Positions 41,040 through 52,267 of a DNA stretch of 64,000 nt are shown piece after piece. Position 1 is the stretch's first letter, and each line of letters starts with the position of its first letter. A model generated the notes under the pieces. That model ran no database searches, was not told where the DNA came from, and was given only the letters and a program-made list of their open reading frames with translations. This stretch comes from Prorocentrum cordatum (taxonomy: Eukaryota > Sar > Dinophyceae > Prorocentrales > Prorocentraceae). The DNA is taken from positions 391,001-455,000 of the forward strand of contig CAUYUJ010000159.1 of NCBI GenBank assembly GCA_963575745.1, given 5' to 3'. Position numbers and translations under genes: made by a program.

Positions 41040-42885
41040 GCACTACCCCTTTCCCTGGTCTGGTCGCAAGCAGGGTCGTTGGGCGTCGAGGTTGGTACCC
41101 GAGTTCCGAAACCGCAGGCGGCGATCTGGGCGTGGGCAAAGACTCCCAAAGGACCACGGCGCATCATCGCGCCGACGCTAAGGCGGCGTCCGCCAATGCG
41201 CGGCTTGCCGGGCATGCGTCGCTGAGCCCAATGCTGCGTAGCGGCAAAGTACGAGCGGCTGCAAGCTAGGAGCGCCAAAGACTCCTTGACGAAGAGAAAC
41301 TAAAAGCAAGTTGTATAGCGCGCCCGGTGCGATTGTAGACCCAAGCTGTCTGCCCGCGCAGGAGCGCGCAACATGCGACCAACAATAACCCTCGGTGGGT
41401 GTCACCTCGATGCGGCGGGGGCAGCGCCGAGGCCCCTTCAGCACGGCCACCGCGGTGGTTCGGGCCGAGAGCGGTTGGGTAGAACCCCCCCCCGGGTCGC
41501 ATCCCCGCTCTACCCCGCTGACCGGCTGTCTCCCAACCACTTCCCCAGCGGTGGTCTCGCTTTCCTGTCCTGGAGGGATTGGCGGTTGGGCGCCGGGGCC
41601 CAAGTGGAATTGGGCCGTTCGGGCCTGGGCCAGCGTGACAAGCGGGGCCATCTGGGAGGACATGGGGCCCTCAGGTCCACGTTGAGACTTCACTGTGGGG
41701 CTGGTCCAAGACAGTTACGGTGGCCCGCGCGGTGCCCAAAGTGCGCCGCAAACGGTGCCCCAAAATGTATTGTGCATATTCATGCGCGGTGTGTTTCGCG
41801 ACTGCCTTCCTGGTTTGCCCGACGCCCTCCTGGCCCCTCCCCCTGTTTGCCCGTGCCTTCCTGGCCCCCATGCTGTTGTTTGCCCGGCGCTCTCGCGCCC
41901 CCCTTCCAATGGCCCCTCGGGATCCACCTTCGCGACGCGGAGGCTTTGCGACGCGGCGCCGTCTCGGCGCGCCGCAGCGCTGTACCGACGCGGGGCCCTC
42001 GCCACCCGGCGCTCAGATGCCCTGGCACGTGCCCGGAATGGCCCCCTTTGCTCCCATAGCGGAGCCCGCGCGGCGCCTGGGGCGAGCGCCTGGGCCCGCT
42101 GGCCGCGCGCCCAGAAATGCCCCCCTCGCAAGAAAACGCGGCGCGCCCCGGGCAAAAAGGTCGGCGCCCAAAATGCGCCCAAAAGGAACGCCCTCGCATC
42201 CAAACCAACTGCGGTCACGACGCAATTCCATAAGCGCCAGGTTGGGCGTCAAATCGGGCGCGGCGTCTTTTCTGGGGCGCCGTGGAACCTGCGCCCCTGG
42301 GCGCCTCCCAGGGGCGGGCCGACGGCGGCCGCGTCGGAAGGGCGCCCGCGACCGCAGACAGGCGCGGGCGCGAGGCCCCGAGCGACCCACGGCGCAGGCA
42401 CCTCGGGCCAACGGCGCAAGCCCGCGGGAGCAGCGTCGCGGGCCCCCAGGGTCGCAGCGGAGGGCCCTAGAGGCAACGATGCAGTTTGGCGCTGCTGATC
42501 CCCGATGCCACAGCTTCGCTCGGGGCCCGAAGCACGAGGGCGCGCGCCGCGGCTCGGCTCGGCCTCTGGGCGGCGTTGGCGGGGCGGCGGGGACTTCGTA
42601 TTTTGCGCGTTTCTCCGCCGCGTCGCAATCCTCATCGTCGCGCGGGGCCAGCGGCGCCTCTGCTGGGCCAGCTTCCCCCGTTCTTGGTGCCGGGGGCTGC
42701 CTGTCTGCGCTGCTATAGCGCCGGCGTGTCCTCTTGCGCTGTCTCTCGCCTGGCGGCGGGGCGCTCGGGGGGGCCGCCGCTTCTCCGCAGTTCGGCGGCG
42801 GCGTCGGCGGGGCTGGCAGACGCGGCCCGGCCGCCGGTCTGTCCTGGAGCGACGGCGAGGCGCAGGCGCCTCATCGGGAAAAGAC
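41040..42885. other. GC-rich DNA with long frames, unrecognised
   Basis: Plus frames of 230-330 residues (for example 41720-42718) are Arg/Ala/Pro-rich in all three phases and on both strands, as expected of very GC-rich DNA. If the copia remnant downstream once had an integrase, it should lie here, but no HHCC or DDE signature was found. Confidence 0.45.
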
Positions 42886-42889
42886 CATG

Positions 42890-45514
42890 ACAGGTCTCGC
42901 ACTCGTGTTCGGGTTCAGTTACCTGAAGTTGAAGAGCGACCTGCAAGGCCTAAGGATATTCCAGTACCAAAGGCCGCTTCCCCCAAGGCTGCCCCTGCCT
43001 CGCCTACGGCGCCGCCATCGCCGCCAAGAGCAACAACAGGCCAAAAGAGATCGGAGACATCTACAATGCTTTCACCTCCAGGCGAGAAGCAACAAAGAGC
43101 ATCTTCAGCATCATCATCTCACCCGACATTGCCGATTGCAGAGCCGACGACCACTACATCAACGGCAGCGGGAACCTCTACTCCCCAGCATGTTCGAAGC
43201 ATTCCTTCTCAGCGAACCTCCCCAGAACATGACGGGGAACATTATCCCGATGCAGTGCGGCAAGCAGAACCTTCACCAGAGAAAAGAGCTGAAGATCTGG
43301 ACCAGACTATGGAGCACCCTGAAGCTGAAGGTCCATCACACCAGGCGACCGAGCACCCTGCCAATAAAGATCCTGGCAACACCATCGAGCATCCCGAAGG
43401 CACCTTGGATAAGACCCTCGACTACAAGGATCTGCAAGTTTCCAGATATGTCACACCATTTCCAATATGGTGGGCTTCTCCAGCAGAGAGTTCGCTCGAC
43501 GAAGCTCATGGCGACTATGCAGCAGATTACATGAACCACGCGTTCCACGATGCAGAGCTTCTCCTACACCAGGCCCTTACCTCGGCATGAAAAGGAGGCT
43601 CTCCTGGTAGTTCGAGGCCCCTGTCGTACCTCACGCTGTTTCTAATATGATTTCAAGGATGACGAGTGTTTGTGTATCGATCAGTGAGATTCTCACTCCA
43701 GAGGAGATCATTGCCCATTGGCCAGCAGTTGGAGCAGCAGACAGGAAGGAGGTCAACAGTTCTGTCTCATGGTATCTTCAAGCTCGCACCAGCCTCAGCT
43801 TCCAACAATACCATCGACGGTACGTGGGCTCGGAAGTGGTCAGATCGTTCAAAAGGGCTGGTGACAGATATTGTGGACGAGGCTTTCTTGACCGACAGAA
43901 GACGAGTATTGACAGACACAATTCAACAGCGTCACGACTTTCTCACCGCTTGGCAGTATCGTTGGCAGCTCAATACGACCTCGTGATCGAGAGTCTAGAC
44001 ATCCGCACGGCCTTCTTGCAGGGCCTCAAGATTTCTGGAGTTGAACGCCGGGCAGCTGAACTGGGACACGAAGTGAAGCAGCTTCGGAAGGTCTGGTTCA
44101 AGCCACCTCCAAACGTGTGGAGGCATCTTCGAGACATCGATCGCAGTGGCATCTGTGTGCAGGACCAGGACATAACCTACTTCGTGCTCGAGCTGTTGAA
44201 GGCCATATATGGACTCGTTGACGGCCCTCTCTTATGGCAGCTGGCACTGGCGAACTTCATGGTCAAAGAACTGAGTTTCATGAGCGCCTATCATGATGAT
44301 ATGGTTTTACATTACTTATGCATGGGATATCGTGGCGATTTATATCACTCATGTGGATGACATCCTGGCGATCGCTTCTCAGAGCTTCTTGGACAGGACC
44401 TACATACGATTGTCAGAACGTTTCGGCGCAGTCAAGAGATGCGTTCTTCCATTGATAGATGTTGGAATACGTCATTCTATGCCATCACCAGGACACTACT
44501 TCCTGGATCAAGAACATTGACTGATGAAGCTAACTCCAGCAGAGGCAACCGACGCTAAGCGACTCAAAACGACAGCCTGCCCTTGGACAAGACAGAACTC
44601 AAGGAACTCAGACCGTTGTTGTGTAGTCTCTTATGGGTTTGCCTGACACGTGTGGATCTATGTCGTGGAGTTGTACTTCTACAAAGCGAAAGGTCAGCCC
44701 TCTGATGACACACTTGAAGCAGCATAACGCTCTCTTGGCCCGCGCCATCAAGAGCAAGACGATGAATGGACTTCACTTTGTAAGCTACAGTGGCCCCTAC
44801 GACTGGTATCTATCACGGACGCAGGACATGCATCAAAGAGGTCAGGTTATCCCTTTGAAAGCAAAATGGTCGAGCTCATGAGCGAGCCCACTGTGCACTA
44901 TGACAGCAAAGAGTTGTGGCCTATGACAGAAGCATTGAATTTCGGATGCTATGGTCACACTCTCTATTTCACGGCAAGGAAAGCAGCACGAGTGAGTCAC
45001 AACACCTCTCATGCTGAAACGAATGCATGTGTTGGTGGATTGCAGGTGGCACAACTAATCTCCTCACGGATGACGGAGTTGTTCGCTATGCAGATTACGG
45101 GCTCTCCGGCACGACCTCGTCAGCTATTGGAGTTTGGAACGAATAACGTGCTGTTGATTCCGTGCGATGCGGTGACCGACTGTATGGGCCTCTTCGAGCT
45201 GATCACAGGAACCAGAGGACTGACGACAGATAAAACCCAGAGGATATCGGTGATGTCCCTACGACAGGATCGTTTAACTGGAAGGTTTCGCAGGAGTAAC
45301 TCATATTCCCACTACGAGTCTGTTAGCCGATGGCATGACGAAGCTCGGAGTATTTCCTCAGTTACTACTCAAATCTACGACAGGATTATGGAAACTACAG
45401 GTTCAGGATAACAAGTTCATCAGGATCAAGCCCAGCGTGATCAAGCCGGGCTACAGCGAGGACGACCTACTTGACAGCGGACGCCAAGATCTACGAAGAT
45501 ATGATGATGTGTGA
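42890..45514 (+). pseudogene. Degenerate copia RT/RNase H remnant
   Basis: The first 700 bases read as a Pro/Ser/Thr/Glu-rich linker (VEERPARPKDIPVPKAASP ... DYKDLQVSRYV). RT words follow in shifting frames: HGIFKLAP and NNTIDGTWARKW (frame 1, about 43775-43840), RYCGRGFLDRQKTSID and ESLDIRTAFLQG (frame 0, about 43865-44025), LLKAIYGLVDGPLLW (44190), then YITHVDDILAIAS (44346), where the usual Tyr of YVDD is His. ELRPLLCSLLWVC (44600) matches the region before RNase H. RNase H shows RVSHNTSHAETNACVGGL (44990), PCDAVTDCMGLFELITG and DKTQRISVMSLRQDRLTGR (to 45295), and after a last slip ADGMTKLGVFPQLLLKSTTG, ending TGA at 45512. At least five frame changes: an old copy. No LTRs, Gag or integrase were found. 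Confidence 0.85.
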
Positions 45515-45800
45515 GGCTGGGATCGCTCCACGCTCCGCTTTCTGATTCTAAGTAGTCAAGAGAACGGGTAGCAGAGCAAAGATATTGTTGTACAGACCTC
45601 GTTAGACTACTGTTCGTTGGGTTTCATATAGCAAGCTTAGAGCAAGCAGAGACATATGAGCAGTGAAACGTATGTCACGTACTGGCTCAAGTCTGAGAAA
45701 CCAACACGGACCCGGGGGGGGTGTCCCGGGGGGGTCCCGGGGGTGACCCGGGGGGTCCCCCCCCAGATCCGACTCCCCCGGCAGCCTTCGAGAAAGCCCA
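45515..45800. other. 3' flank of the copia remnant
   Basis: Mixed sequence, then G/C runs (45714-45770). No LTR-like repeat of it is visible elsewhere in the window. Confidence 0.4.
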
Positions 45801-45825
45801 GAGGGCGTCGCGAGGAGGTTCTCGT

Positions 45826-45892
45826 CCTCATCATCCTCCTCCTTCTCCTCCTCCTTCTCCTCCTCCTCCTCCACCTCCTCCTCCTCCTCCTT
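45826..45892. repeat. (CTC)n tract
   Basis: CTCCTCCTT words; not coding. A GGA tract follows at 46166-46210. Confidence 0.8.
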
Positions 45893-45925
45893 CGCATCGC
45901 ACTCCCCCTCCTAGCCCCTTCGATC

Positions 45926-45960
45926 AGGGTCGGCGGCACCGGCAGTCAGGCCTCTCCAAT
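45926..45960 (+). repeat. GGCGGCACCGGCC motif, copy 5
   Basis: AGGGTCGGCGGCACCGGC then AGTCAGGCCTCTCCAAT. Confidence 0.6.
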
Positions 45961-46324
45961 ATAGAGAGGCAAAGGGGGGGAGGTGGAGATCCGGGGAGGG
46001 CCTCCCCCCCCCGAGGGCTCGGCCAATGGCCGCGGCGAGGGCGCCTCCTAATATTAACCCTCCAGTCGGGTCCGCGCGGGGGCGTCTCGCCCTCAGCTCC
46101 CGCCCCAGGCGGTCGGGTGCTCGTCGTCCCCGTCCTCCTCCTCCTCCTCGGAGGCGTTGAACCTCGAGGGGGATGGCGAGGAGGAGGAGGAGGAGGAAAA
46201 GGAGGAGGACCAGTGTAAACCTCCAACGATGTTGGATTAAACCTCCCTCCAAGCTCCCTCTTCACAGGCCCCTACGACGGTTCATGTCAACCGGGGGAAC
46301 TGCCTAGTTGGAAGACAACCGTTT

Positions 46325-46515
46325 GAAGACCCTGAAGCATGCCAAAACTTGTCCTCGGGATTCCAACGCTCGGGGTCAACCTAACTGTTGCGTCTTCACG
46401 ATCCTGAATCGTGCCAGAACGCCATTCCTGGGACTGTAACACCGCGAATCATCGTATCTGCTGCGCCCTCATAACCCTGAATCCTTCCAAAACGCTCTTC
46501 CTGACTCTTGCAATG
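46325..46515. repeat. Diverged tandem repeat of about 75-80 bp
   Basis: Three copies of a pattern: CCTGAAGCATGCCAAAAC, CCTGAATCGTGCCAGAACGC, CCTGAATCCTTCCAAAACGC, each followed by TTCCTGG/ACT words. Confidence 0.55.
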
Positions 46516-46517
46516 AC

Positions 46518-46775
46518 AAATTACGCGGCACTGAAGCGAAAACCACATCTTGAAAATTAACGCCTTCAATCCATGAAAAATTTGCAGATGTTTGAAACGA
46601 ATCTGCGCGGCGCTAAAGCGAAAGCCACATTTTGAAGACGCCCCGCCCTCCATCTGTGAAGCTGTTGTCAATGTTTAAATTGAATGTACGCGGCGCTAAG
46701 GCGAAAGCCACATTTTGAAAACGACCCACCCTCCATATGTGAAGCTGCTGCGAAATGTTAAGCTTCAGGGACATA
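46518..46775. repeat. Tandem repeat of about 85-90 bp
   Basis: Three copies of CGCGGCGCTAAGGCGAAAGC then CACATTTTGAA.ACG and CCCTCCAT.TGTGAAGCTG. The latter two are the most alike. Confidence 0.75.
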
Positions 46776-46859
46776 AATTGTGAAACGTTCTCAGGCGAAA
46801 CGCCCAGCCCGCCCTAAAAACTTGACCCGGGGTGCGACAAGGAGAAGTATTAGGAAAAG

Positions 46860-47045
46860 GAATAGAGGAGGAGGAGAGGGAGGAGGAGGAGGAGGCGAAA
46901 GAGGAGGAGAAAGAGGAGGAGGAGGAGGATCGTGGAGGCTCGATGAAGAGGATCGAGAATTGAGAAGGATGAGGAGGAGGAGGAGGAGGAGGAGGACGAG
47001 TATCGACGAGAATCGAGGAAGAGGAGGAGGAGGATCAATGAGGGG
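46860..47045. repeat. (GGA)n purine tract
   Basis: Interrupted by GATCGAG words. Not coding. Confidence 0.85.
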
Positions 47046-47239
47046 GATGAGGCGAGGAATCGGAGAGAAGAACGATCGAGGTTCGATGACAGGCTGTGGG
47101 CCGACTCCGGCCCCCTCCCACCCCTGGGCGGCCCCCACGGCCACGCCTGAGCCCAACCCCGTCCTCATCCACGGGAGGGGTCCCCTCCACCTCCCCTTTC
47201 CCGCTGCGCCCGGGCTTCCGGTGCAAGCGCGTCGCGTGG

Positions 47240-47370
47240 GTCGCCCCCGCGGCTGTCCTCTGACTGCCCCATGGGTTGTCCCGTCGCCGCCCCGCGACTG
47301 TCCCGTGGTTGTCCAGCGGCTTGTCCCGTGGGTTGTCCCGTGGGCTGTCCCGTGGCCTGCCGTCCTGGCG
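47240..47370. repeat. Short GTCCCGTGG minisatellite
   Basis: Words TTGTCCCGTGGG, TGTCCCGTGGTTGTCC and CTGTCCCGTGGCC recur at 12-18 base spacing. Confidence 0.7.
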
Positions 47371-47571
47371 AAGCCGTCTAGTCAACGCACCCCCAGAAAA
47401 CATCGAACAGGGCAGGGCTGTTTCGTAAACGCCCAGGGCTATTTAGCAAGCCCCAGTTCTCGGGTCTGGGATGTGTTTCCTCCACCACCACCATGTCGAT
47501 TCCTCCTCCCTCCTCTACCCTCCTACTCCTTTCCTCTCTCCTGGGAGAGGGAGGGGGTGAGGTCTCGACTG

Positions 47572-48185
47572 GATGTTTAGAACTCCACTCCGCTGGGGCC
47601 CCCAGGAGCCCACGAACATGGCGACGGTTGAACACCTCGCAACCACCCAGGCTGGGTGCGTTCGCAACTCTACTCCGCTGGGCCTCCCAAGAGCCCACGG
47701 CACTGGCGTCACTTGCACAATTCCCGGCCGCCCCAGGAGAACTGCGAGGTCTCGAGTGGGTGCGTTTATAAGTCCACTCCGCTGGACCTCCAAGTAGCCC
47801 ACGAAAATGGCGACTGCGTGCGCAGTTCGCAGCCCCGCCCCCCCCAAAGGAACTGCGATGTCTCGGCTGGGTGCGTGTACGACTACAACCCGCTGACCCT
47901 CCCAGGAGCCCACGGACGTGGCGACTACGTGCGCAGTTCGCAGCCACCCAGGGGAGCCGCGAGGTCTTGGCTGGATGCGTTTACAACTCAACTCTATTCC
48001 GCATGGCCTCCCAGGAGCCCACGAACGTGGCGACACTTGCACAGATCGCAGCCCCCGCAAGGGAGCCGCGAGATCTCGTCTGGGTGCATTGACAATTCCA
48101 CTCCGCTGATCCCCCCAAGAGCCCTCCAACCTGGTGGCAACGTCACACTTCGCAGCCCTCCAGGGAGCCGCGAGGCACCCCCTCC
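47572..48185 (+). repeat. Tandem array of about 107-bp units, six copies
   Basis: Each unit contains CCACTCCGCTG, CCTCCCAGGAGCCCACG, AACGTGGCGAC, TTGCACA or GTGCGCAGTTCGCAG, GGGAGCCGCGAGGTCTCG and CTGGGTGCGTTTACAA. The units have diverged by point changes and small indels. Confidence 0.85.
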
Positions 48186-48369
48186 AGGAGCACACAAAAA
48201 ACGTACGGATTCACAACGGGGCTGCAGCGCCAGCAGGACGAAGGAGGGAGGGGAGGAGGAAGAGAAGGAAGAGGAGACAGGAGGCAGGAAGTAGGAGGCA
48301 GGAGACAAGAGGGGGAGGAGGAGGGAGGAGTGCATACAACAATGCTCGATTCTCCTTTCTTAAAACAAA

Positions 48370-48515
48370 ATAGGATCTACCCCCCCCCGGCGTTATCGCT
48401 ACCCCTTCGGGTATGTAAATCATATGCGATTCTGACCCCATGTCCATCCTAAATCCGCCGATCTGGCGTGTGAGTTTCTGAGAGCGTGGGCTTGAGCTCG
48501 CTCAAGCTTCGCTCT
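48370..48515 (+). repeat. Dispersed repeat with a GATCTACCCC head
   Basis: Shares GATCTACCCC, CGTTATCG, ATGCGATTCTG, ATCCGCCGATCTGGCGTGTG and GCGTGGGCTTGAG with 16970-17262. Here it leads into C-runs instead of the GGCTGACGYG repeat. Confidence 0.65.
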
Positions 48516-48534
48516 GCGGGGGGGGGGGCCTCAT

Positions 48535-48845
48535 TTCCGACCTATCTCCGACCTGCAGAGCGGAACCCCCCCCTCCCTCTGCACCCCTCCCCCCTGCAGA
48601 GCACCCCCCCTGCCCCCCTCCCCCTGCAGAGCGGACCCCCCCCCCACCCAGCCCCCCCCCCCTGCAGAGCGGACACCCCCCTGCCCCCCCCCCCCTGCAG
48701 AGCGGACCCCCCCCCTCCCCTGCACCCCCCCCCCCTGCAGAGCAGACGCACCCCCTCCCCTGCAGAGCGGACCCCCCCTCCCACTGCAGCCCCTCTCTCT
48801 GCGGAGCGGACCCCCCCTGCAGAGCAGACCCCCCCCCCTGCAACC
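48535..48845. repeat. CCCCCTGCAGAGCGGAC minisatellite
   Basis: CTGCAGAGCGGACCCC recurs about ten times between C-runs, with variable length. Many CTGCAG sites. Reads as Pro/Leu-rich or Gly-rich frames only. Confidence 0.85.
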
Positions 48846-48854
48846 CAGCTCCCC

Positions 48855-48888
48855 CCCCGCCGTCGTCGTCGTCTTCGTCGTCGTCGTC

Positions 48889-48938
<50 letters not shown>

Positions 48939-49050
48939 GGTCGCTGTCGTCGTCAAAGTCGTTGGAGACGTCGTCAGTGTCGTCGTCGTCGATGTCGGCG
49001 GCGCCGTCGTCGTCGTTGTCGCTGTCGTCATCGGCGTCGGTGTCGTGGCC
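48855..49050. repeat. (CGT)n array
   Basis: Pure CGT triplets to 48940, then a recurrent mixed sequence (TCGTCAAAGTCGTTGGAGAC) which is the start of the direct repeat. Confidence 0.88.
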
Positions 49051-49425
49051 AAAAGCCATGTGGTACCTACCGTCACGGTCTTGTCTTAAGAGGTCTTGCG
49101 ACCAAGTTGCGGGTGGGAGGGTGGGATGTTTGCACGAGCAGTGGAGAGGACAGCTTCAAGACGGTCAAAGTGGACTCAAAACTAGAACCCAACACAGGGG
49201 GGTCGGGAACAAATCAGTGGGGCTACTCCCCGACCAACAATTGATAACATTGGCATCGTTGAGAGATCCAAGCGCTGGCCAATTAAACGCGTGCATATTG
49301 GACGTTATCGGTAAACCCTGCGGTAGCAAAAAAAATAGAGTGATGGCCAGCGGGCGCGCACCACGATCAGTGGCGCGCAACACGGCGGGCAAGTAACCCC
49401 ATCCCAAGCCAAGAGGTACACGTTA
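48935..49425 (+). repeat. 0.49-kb direct repeat, left copy
   Basis: About 98% identical to 50619-51125. Includes TGGTACCTACCGTCACGGTC, GGTCTTGCGACCAAGTTGCG, CGACCAACAATTGATAACAT and ends at AAGAGGTACACGTTATC. The (CGT)n head and the GACCAAGTTGCGGGTGGG part relate it to the composite repeats. Confidence 0.88.
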
Positions 49426-49550
49426 TCGTCGTCGTCGTCGTCGTGGTCGTTGTCGTCGTCGCTCTCGTCGTCGTCGTCTTCGACGTATTCGTTTTCATCG
49501 TCGTTTTCGTCTTCCTCGTCGTCTTTCATTTCCACAGGCACCCGGAGCGC
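49426..49550. repeat. (CGT)n array
   Basis: CGTCGT triplets with GTTTTCG interruptions. Follows directly on the end of the direct repeat. Confidence 0.8.
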
Positions 49551-49554
49551 CCCG

Positions 49555-49587
49555 GATCGGCGGCACTGGCCGGAAGCCACTACAATA
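49555..49587 (+). repeat. GGCGGCACCGGCC motif, copy 6
   Basis: GGATCGGCGGCACTGGCC then GGAAGCCACTACAATATG, closest to copy 1. Confidence 0.65.
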
Positions 49588-49599
49588 TGAATTTGCACT

Positions 49600-50095
49600 A
49601 TCCCAGGGGGAAAACACTATGCGGTGACATTTTTGTTCTAGCACAACACTTTTTCACGAATCCCTTGCAACAGAAATGGGCTGAAATGCGCACGCGCGCG
49701 TCGTCGCGCGCGCATGCCGAAATCCTTGAAAAAACTTTCGGTGCCGGAAAGATTTCGCAATCGAGTTTCCAAAACAAATACAAAACACATGGTTTTGCAA
49801 CACTGATTTGCTAAAAAACGTCCGCGCGAGCTCTTGCGCATGATTTTCACAAAACGCTATTGAACGGGCTTCGCGCGCGCACGTCGAAATCTGTCGAACG
49901 CCCTTGCGCGTGTGCCGTCGCGAGAATCCTCTGCAACAAATGGGACGAAGTGCAGACGCGCGCGTCGTCGCGCGCGTATGCCGAAATACTTCAAAACCCA
50001 TCGGTTTCGGAAGGATTTCAAAATCGTGCGTCAAAAACCTACAACAACCAAAGGTCTCGCAACACGAATGTTCAACAATAGCGTGCGCGCGCGCT
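49600..50095 (+). repeat. CGCG-hairpin repeat, two tandem units of about 265 bp
   Basis: Each unit has CCTTGCAACA or CTCTGCAACA, an ATGGG..GAA word, the CGCGCGCG-TCGT-CGCGCGCG hairpin (49692-49712 and 49955-49976), GCATGCCGAAAT and a TTTCGG...GGAAAGATTTC tail. Related to 17080-17210 and 60640-60800. Confidence 0.7.
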
Positions 50096-50099
50096 CTTG

Positions 50100-50755
50100 C
50101 GTCGTCGTCGTCGCCGTCCTCCCTACCGCGTCGTCGTCGTCGTCGCCTACGTTGTCCTCTGTCTTTCCTCGTGTTCGTCGTCGTCGTCCTCGTTGGCGTC
50201 GTGGTCGTTTCCGTCGTCGTTGTTGCCGTGGTCGTCCTTCCTCCTCCTCCCTCGTCTTCGTCGTCGTCCGTAGTCGGCGTTTGGTCGTCGTCCCTCCTAT
50301 TTCGTCGCCGTCGTCGTCGTCGTTGTCGTCGTCGTCGTCGTCCTTCCTCCCTCGTCGTTGTCGTCGTCGGCGTCGCCGCCCTTCCTCCTTCTTCGTCGTT
50401 CGCGTCGTCGCCGTCCTCCCTCCTCCCTCGTCGTTGTCGTCGTTGTCGTCGTTGTCGCCGTCGTCGTCCATCCTCCTCCCTCGTCGTCGTCTTCGTTGGC
50501 GACGTCGTTGTCGTCGTCGTCGTTGTCTTCGTCGTCGTCGTCGTCGGCGTCGTCGTCGGCGTCGTCGTCGTCGTCGTGGTCATCGTCGTCATCGTCGGCG
50601 TCGTCGTCGTCGTCGGTGTCGTCGTCGTCGTGGTCGCTGTCGTCGTCAAAGTCGTTGGAGACGTCGTCAGTGTCGTCGTCGTCGGTGTCGGCGGCGCCGT
50701 CGTCGTCGTTGTCGCTGTCGTCATCGGCGTCGGTGTCGTGGCCAAGTGCCATATG
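50100..50755. repeat. (CGT)n array, 0.65 kb
   Basis: Irregular CGT/CCT triplets (TCGTCGTC, TCCCTCGTCG) grading into the right direct-repeat copy. Val, Ser or Arg runs are frame artefacts. Confidence 0.88.
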
Positions 50756-51125
50756 GTACCTACCGTCACTGTCTTGTCTTAAGAGGTCTTGCGACCAAGT
50801 TGAGGGTGGGAGGGTGGGATGTTTGCACGAGCAGTGGAGAGGACAGCTTCAAGACGTTCAAAGTGGACTCAAAACTAGAACCCAACACAGGGGGGGGGTC
50901 GGGAACAAATCAGAGGGGCTACTCCCCGACCAACAATTGATAACATTGGCATCGTTGAGAGATCCAAGCGCTGGCCAATTAAACGCGTGCATATTAGACA
51001 TTATCGGTAAACCCCTGCGGTAGCAAAAAAAATAGAGTGATGGCCAGCGGGCGCGCACCACGATCAGTGGCGCGCAACACGGCGGGCAAGTAACCCCATC
51101 CCAAGCCAAGAGGTACACGTTATCC
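50619..51125 (+). repeat. 0.49-kb direct repeat, right copy
   Basis: Matches 48935-49425 with about a dozen substitutions and a G-run length change. The offset between copies is about 1.69 kb. The GTGGTCGCTGTCGTCGTCAA start lies inside the triplet array. Confidence 0.88.
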
Positions 51126-51189
51126 CGGACCATGCATGGGGCACACGTCGCAAGCAACTGACAATCTAGAATGACTGCTTGCGATCCGC

Positions 51190-52078
51190 ACCTCAGCCGC
51201 AGGTCATGCACTATTCATGGCGCGTGCGTGGCAACTGGCACTCCAGGGTTACTGCTTCCGAGCCGCACCCCAGCCGCCGCAGGCAGAAGATGGAGAAGCG
51301 AAGGAGAGGGGCAAATGAAGAGTGCCCCAGGAAAGCGTCAAGGACTCAGCCACCATCCTGGGGACCAAGGTGACTTGCGGCGCCAGCCGCCCTCCGAACG
51401 ACAAGGAGAAGCAGCGGTGGAATAAGGCCACGGCCCAGGTACGTGCATCAGCGCGGCTCCCCATCGACTTCGCCTCCAAGGTGCGGGTCGTCCAAAGCGG
51501 GCCCCTCAGCTCCGCAGAGTACGGGTGGCTGGAGCAACCGCCCTGGAAGCAGGACTCCGACCAGCTCCTCGCCTGGGTCTGGGACGCGCTGGAGGTACCC
51601 CGCCAGTCGGCGGTGCCGCTCCGCCTGCTGGTGATAGGACACAGGACGCCCAGCAGCACGCGGTGGCGTTAATCCTCAGAGCAACCAGGAAGGCCGTCCA
51701 GAAGTGCACCGCCAACCTCCTCGACATCCCGTGGGCCGCAGGCAAGAGGGGCTGCGCCAGGCTGCTGTCCAAGCCCCTGGAATGGACGGGCTGGAAGCCC
51801 CAGCAGCACCAGGCCTGGCGGAGGCCAGGCTGGCGCGACGCCGCCAGCCGGGGCATGCCGCCCAGCTCTCCTGGCCCTCGGGGATCAAGTAGAGGGCCGG
51901 CCTGGACCGGGCCATCTGGAACTACGGCATGATGATGGACCACGTCGTCCTTCGCACAATGCACCACGGCGTCACCCCCAAGGAGGCGATCGCCAACTAC
52001 CGCACCGCACGGCACGGGGCCCCCGGACCCTCACAGATCGATCCGGCTCGAAACGGCTTCGGGCACGCGCTGGCCTGA
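51190..52078 (+). pseudogene. Possible non-LTR reverse transcriptase C-terminal remnant
   Basis: Uninterrupted ordinary-composition frame from about 51322 to 51655 (TILGTKVTCGA..., LPIDFASKVRVVQSGPLSSA, LLAWVWDALEVPRQ, RLLVIGHR), then a frame change to AVALILRATRKAVQKC and LLSKPLEWTGWKP (about 51660-51800), and a further frame ending RAIWNYGMMMDHVVLRTMHH ... GHALA with TGA at 52076. The layout resembles the region after the catalytic core in dinoflagellate non-LTR elements, where a thumb-like LP....R....A..P segment is followed by GHR. No active-site motif is present, so the family call is only an impression; an unknown cellular pseudogene is the alternative. Confidence 0.3.
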
Positions 52079-52267
52079 CGGCCGGCACATCGTGCCAGGA
52101 TCTGGACGACTCGGCATACCAAGAATACGTGCAGGAATCAACCCGAGGCTCCTTGACCCCCGACTAGCGCGTAGAACGAGCTAATACGAGCGCGAGCAAG
52201 TTGTAACCCCACCAACCCTCTGGCGCCCGCACGGAGCACACTGATGTGCAAAAAAAGTTCGAAACAG

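Noticed and set aside
41178-42902. Several overlapping frames of 120-330 residues
   Set aside because: Very GC-rich DNA leaves all phases open; no integrase or Gag signature could be found although a copia remnant follows.
49904-50940. Poly-Val, poly-Ser and poly-Arg frames of about 300 residues
   Set aside because: (CGT)n array read in different phases.
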